NCBI GenBank assembly: GCA_964424105.1 | Contig: CAYRHJ010000015.1 | Location: 1 to 64,000, forward strand | DNA from: CAYRHJ01 sp964424105 | GTDB taxonomy: Bacteria > Planctomycetota > Phycisphaerae > UBA1845 | Direction: 5' to 3' | Length of the DNA stretch: 64,000 nucleotides | In this document: positions 62,656 to 64,000 of the stretch, in pieces | Layout of the letters: every line of letters begins with the position of its first letter | Numbering within the stretch: the stretch's first letter is position 1 | Translations under genes and position numbers: made by a program | The notes under the pieces: generated by a model | What the model saw: the letters and a program-made list of their open reading frames with translations, nothing else | Database searches by the model: none | Told to the model about the DNA's origin: nothing

Positions 62656-63357
62656 ATGAACCGATTCGGTTGGAGTTTACCGCAGGTGGCTGGTATCGCC
62701 GTCATCGGGACGATCGTGTTGGGCGGTGGGGTGTGGGCGCTCGTCGGAGGTTCCGCGGATGACGGTGGACCGGACCTGCCCCAAGAATTGACCAAAGAGT
62801 TCATCGCCGCGCAGGCCAAGGAAAACCCCGGCAAGTTGGCCACGACCTTGATGGACACCATGGACCGCGAAGATTTGACCCCGGAACAGCGACGTGCCGC
62901 GCGCCAGAACATGCGCGAGGTGTGGCAGAAGGAGATGGACAAGAACGTCAACGAGTATTTTGATGCGGAGAACGAGGAACAGAAAAACGCCATCCTAGAT
63001 CGACAGTTGGACGAATTCATGGTCCGAATGCAAGACATGCGCAAAGCCTTCGAAGAACGTCGTGCCCAGCGCGAACAGAACGGTGAGCGCAACGAAGCCG
63101 ACGAAGAAGCCCGCCGGCGCGAGTCCGGTCGGCGATGGATGGGCCAGACCGCCGAGGAGCGAAAAGAGCGTTCCGAATCCCGCAACCCGGACGATTCCGC
63201 CCGGCGGATGGCCTACATGTCTGCCATGATGAAACGGGGGCAGCAGCGAGGTATCGAGATGCCTAGATTCGGACCCGGTGGGGGGGGAGGCCCCGGCGGT
63301 GGACGAGGTGGGTTTGGCGGCGGACGTGGTCCGGGCCGGGGTACCGGCGGCCATTAG
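62656..63357 (+). CDS. Membrane-anchored coiled-coil protein with Gly/Arg-rich tail
   Basis: 233 residues from the ATG at 62656 (AAAGGAAAACGAG before it); a longer frame starts in the pseudopilin gene. One helix (VAGIAVIGTIVLGGGVWALV) anchors a periplasmic helical region rich in Glu/Arg (LTPEQRRAARQNMREVWQKE, DRQLDEFMVRMQDMRKAFEE), a pattern seen in metal-sensing or chaperone-like periplasmic proteins. It ends in GGGGGPGGGRGGFGGGRG. The function is unknown. It follows the pseudopilin by 109 nt. Confidence 0.65.
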   Translation: MNRFGWSLPQVAGIAVIGTIVLGGGVWALVGGSADDGGPDLPQELTKEFIAAQAKENPGKLATTLMDTMDREDLTPEQRRAARQNMREVWQKEMDKNVNEYFDAENEEQKNAILDRQLDEFMVRMQDMRKAFEERRAQREQNGERNEADEEARRRESGRRWMGQTAEERKERSESRNPDDSARRMAYMSAMMKRGQQRGIEMPRFGPGGGGGPGGGRGGFGGGRGPGRGTGGH

Positions 63358-63414
63358 CGGCGAATCACAACCATGCGTTGCGGGCTGGCCTCCCGCTTCC
63401 GCCGGCGTGACGAT

Positions 63415-63725
63415 GCAAGCCGTCATTTCGGCGCAGGCCGTCATTCCGGCGCAAGCCGGAATCCAGTCTTCTGCCCGGTGGCCCACCTCCTTTGGAGGTG
63501 GGGACTCGATGATTAAAACGCCACGACTTCGTACGTCAGGTTTCACCCGCCTCTTAACAGAGCCGCGACCGTCAGGGAGCGGTCTTCACTTCCAACAATG
63601 TCCGACCCGCGCACGCCGCAATCCAGAACACCATTCCGTCATTCCGACGTGTTCCGTCATTCCGGCGCAGGCCGGAATCCAGTCTTTCGCCGCGTGACCT
63701 GGACTCCCGCTTCCGCCGGAGTGAC
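63415..63725. repeat. REP-rich gap (types A, B and C)
   Basis: Type B palindromes near 63425-63472, 63655-63685 and 63700-63725 (GGCGCAAGCCGGAAT and CCGCTTCCGCCGGAG forms), an inverted type A hairpin at 63477-63504 and a type C-like piece near 63560-63585 fill this gap. No gene is seen. Confidence 0.75.
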
Positions 63726-63764
63726 GATGATCGTTCCGAAGTGGCGGGGCATTTTCCGGACGGT

Positions 63765-64000
63765 TTACACCGCTTGAAAGCTTGCCATTTTCGCACGAAT
63801 GTCGCTCATGAGCGCGTCAAATGAATCCGCGAACGCCTTGACGCCGGCTCGCAGTAGTTCGTCCGTCACCTCGTCCATCCGAATCCCTGCCGACTCGATT
63901 TGCGACAGAACCTGCGTGTACGGATCCAACTCCGATTCTATGTTGGCCGTGATTGAACCATGATCCAGAATCGCCGAAATGGTGACGGGAGGGGCCGTGT
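63765..64000 (-). CDS. tal: Transaldolase, C-terminal end only
   Basis: The frame is open from the right edge of the window to a stop at 63765. The 77 visible residues read LDHGSITANIESELDPYTQV, then GIRMDEVTDELLRAGVKAFA and DSFDALMSDIRAK. This matches the C-terminus of bacterial transaldolases (DLxxVTxELLxEGVxxFxDSFDxL). The active-site part lies outside the window, so a fused transaldolase/phosphoglucose isomerase cannot be excluded. Confidence 0.8.
   Translation of the reverse strand, partial: TAPPVTISAILDHGSITANIESELDPYTQVLSQIESAGIRMDEVTDELLRAGVKAFADSFDALMSDIRAKMASFQAV

Overview
This 64 kb window reads as chromosomal DNA of a Gram-negative planctomycete, probably a member of or near the Phycisphaerae (inference). 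The signs are a PEP-CTERM secreted protein, a pseudopilin-type protein with the planctomycete-style N-terminus and a C-terminal DG motif, a tiny MJ0042-like zinc ribbon, dockerin-like and FG-GAP secreted proteins, many small exported proteins of unknown function, and lpxA plus a heavy-metal RND pump, which imply an outer membrane. Gene density is high on both strands. I see no rRNA, transposase, phage genes or cas genes. Several families of short palindromic repeats recur in the intergenic DNA.

Layout. 1-7.7 kb: partial FG-GAP protein, a His-rich exported protein with an RND adaptor and permease, and a frameshifted PEP-CTERM protein. 8.3-15.9 kb: serA, xseBA (with an internal 135-nt duplication), pyrC, a membrane protein, an exported protein and tRNA-Leu. 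16-20.2 kb: an operon of HlyD-like protein, TackOD1-HD-GYP protein and processive glycosyltransferase, preceded by a palindrome and a leader hairpin; this is the best candidate for a little-described system (c-di-GMP-linked exopolysaccharide). 20.3-26.6 kb: zinc ribbon, DUF4202 protein, a paired active/degenerate amidohydrolase operon, an HExxH peptidase, a tetratricopeptide-like lipoprotein and a membrane protein. 26.7-31.4 kb: guaB, two small envelope genes, guaA. 31.5-33.9 kb: NDUFA9-like reductase, queD, queF. 34.4-41.9 kb: sigma-54 activator, repeat array, sigma/anti-sigma/PDZ operon, rnpA, exported proteins. 42-46.5 kb: a GxxExxY gene inside inverted repeats, then an operon of a tail-fibre-like protein, an M23 peptidase and a dockerin-like protein. 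46.7-51.7 kb: rsgA, tRNA-Arg, tRNA-Glu, MoaD/ThiS-like protein, BNR protein, moeA. 51.7-58.5 kb: lnt, HEAT lipoprotein, mreD, mrdA and rodA, overlapping or nearly so. 58.8-64 kb: small protein, SDR, PilZ-like protein, lpxA, pseudopilin, a Gly-rich protein and the end of tal.

How the genes work together. Two groups form clear machines. One is the wall-elongation/lipoprotein-maturation cluster (lnt to rodA), which lacks mreB and mreC locally. The other is the c-di-GMP-type polysaccharide operon; a separate PilZ-like gene at 60.3 kb may belong to the same signalling network. Purine (guaB, guaA), pyrimidine (pyrC), queuosine (queD, queF) and molybdenum-cofactor (moeA with a sulfur-carrier-like protein) genes make up the metabolic background.
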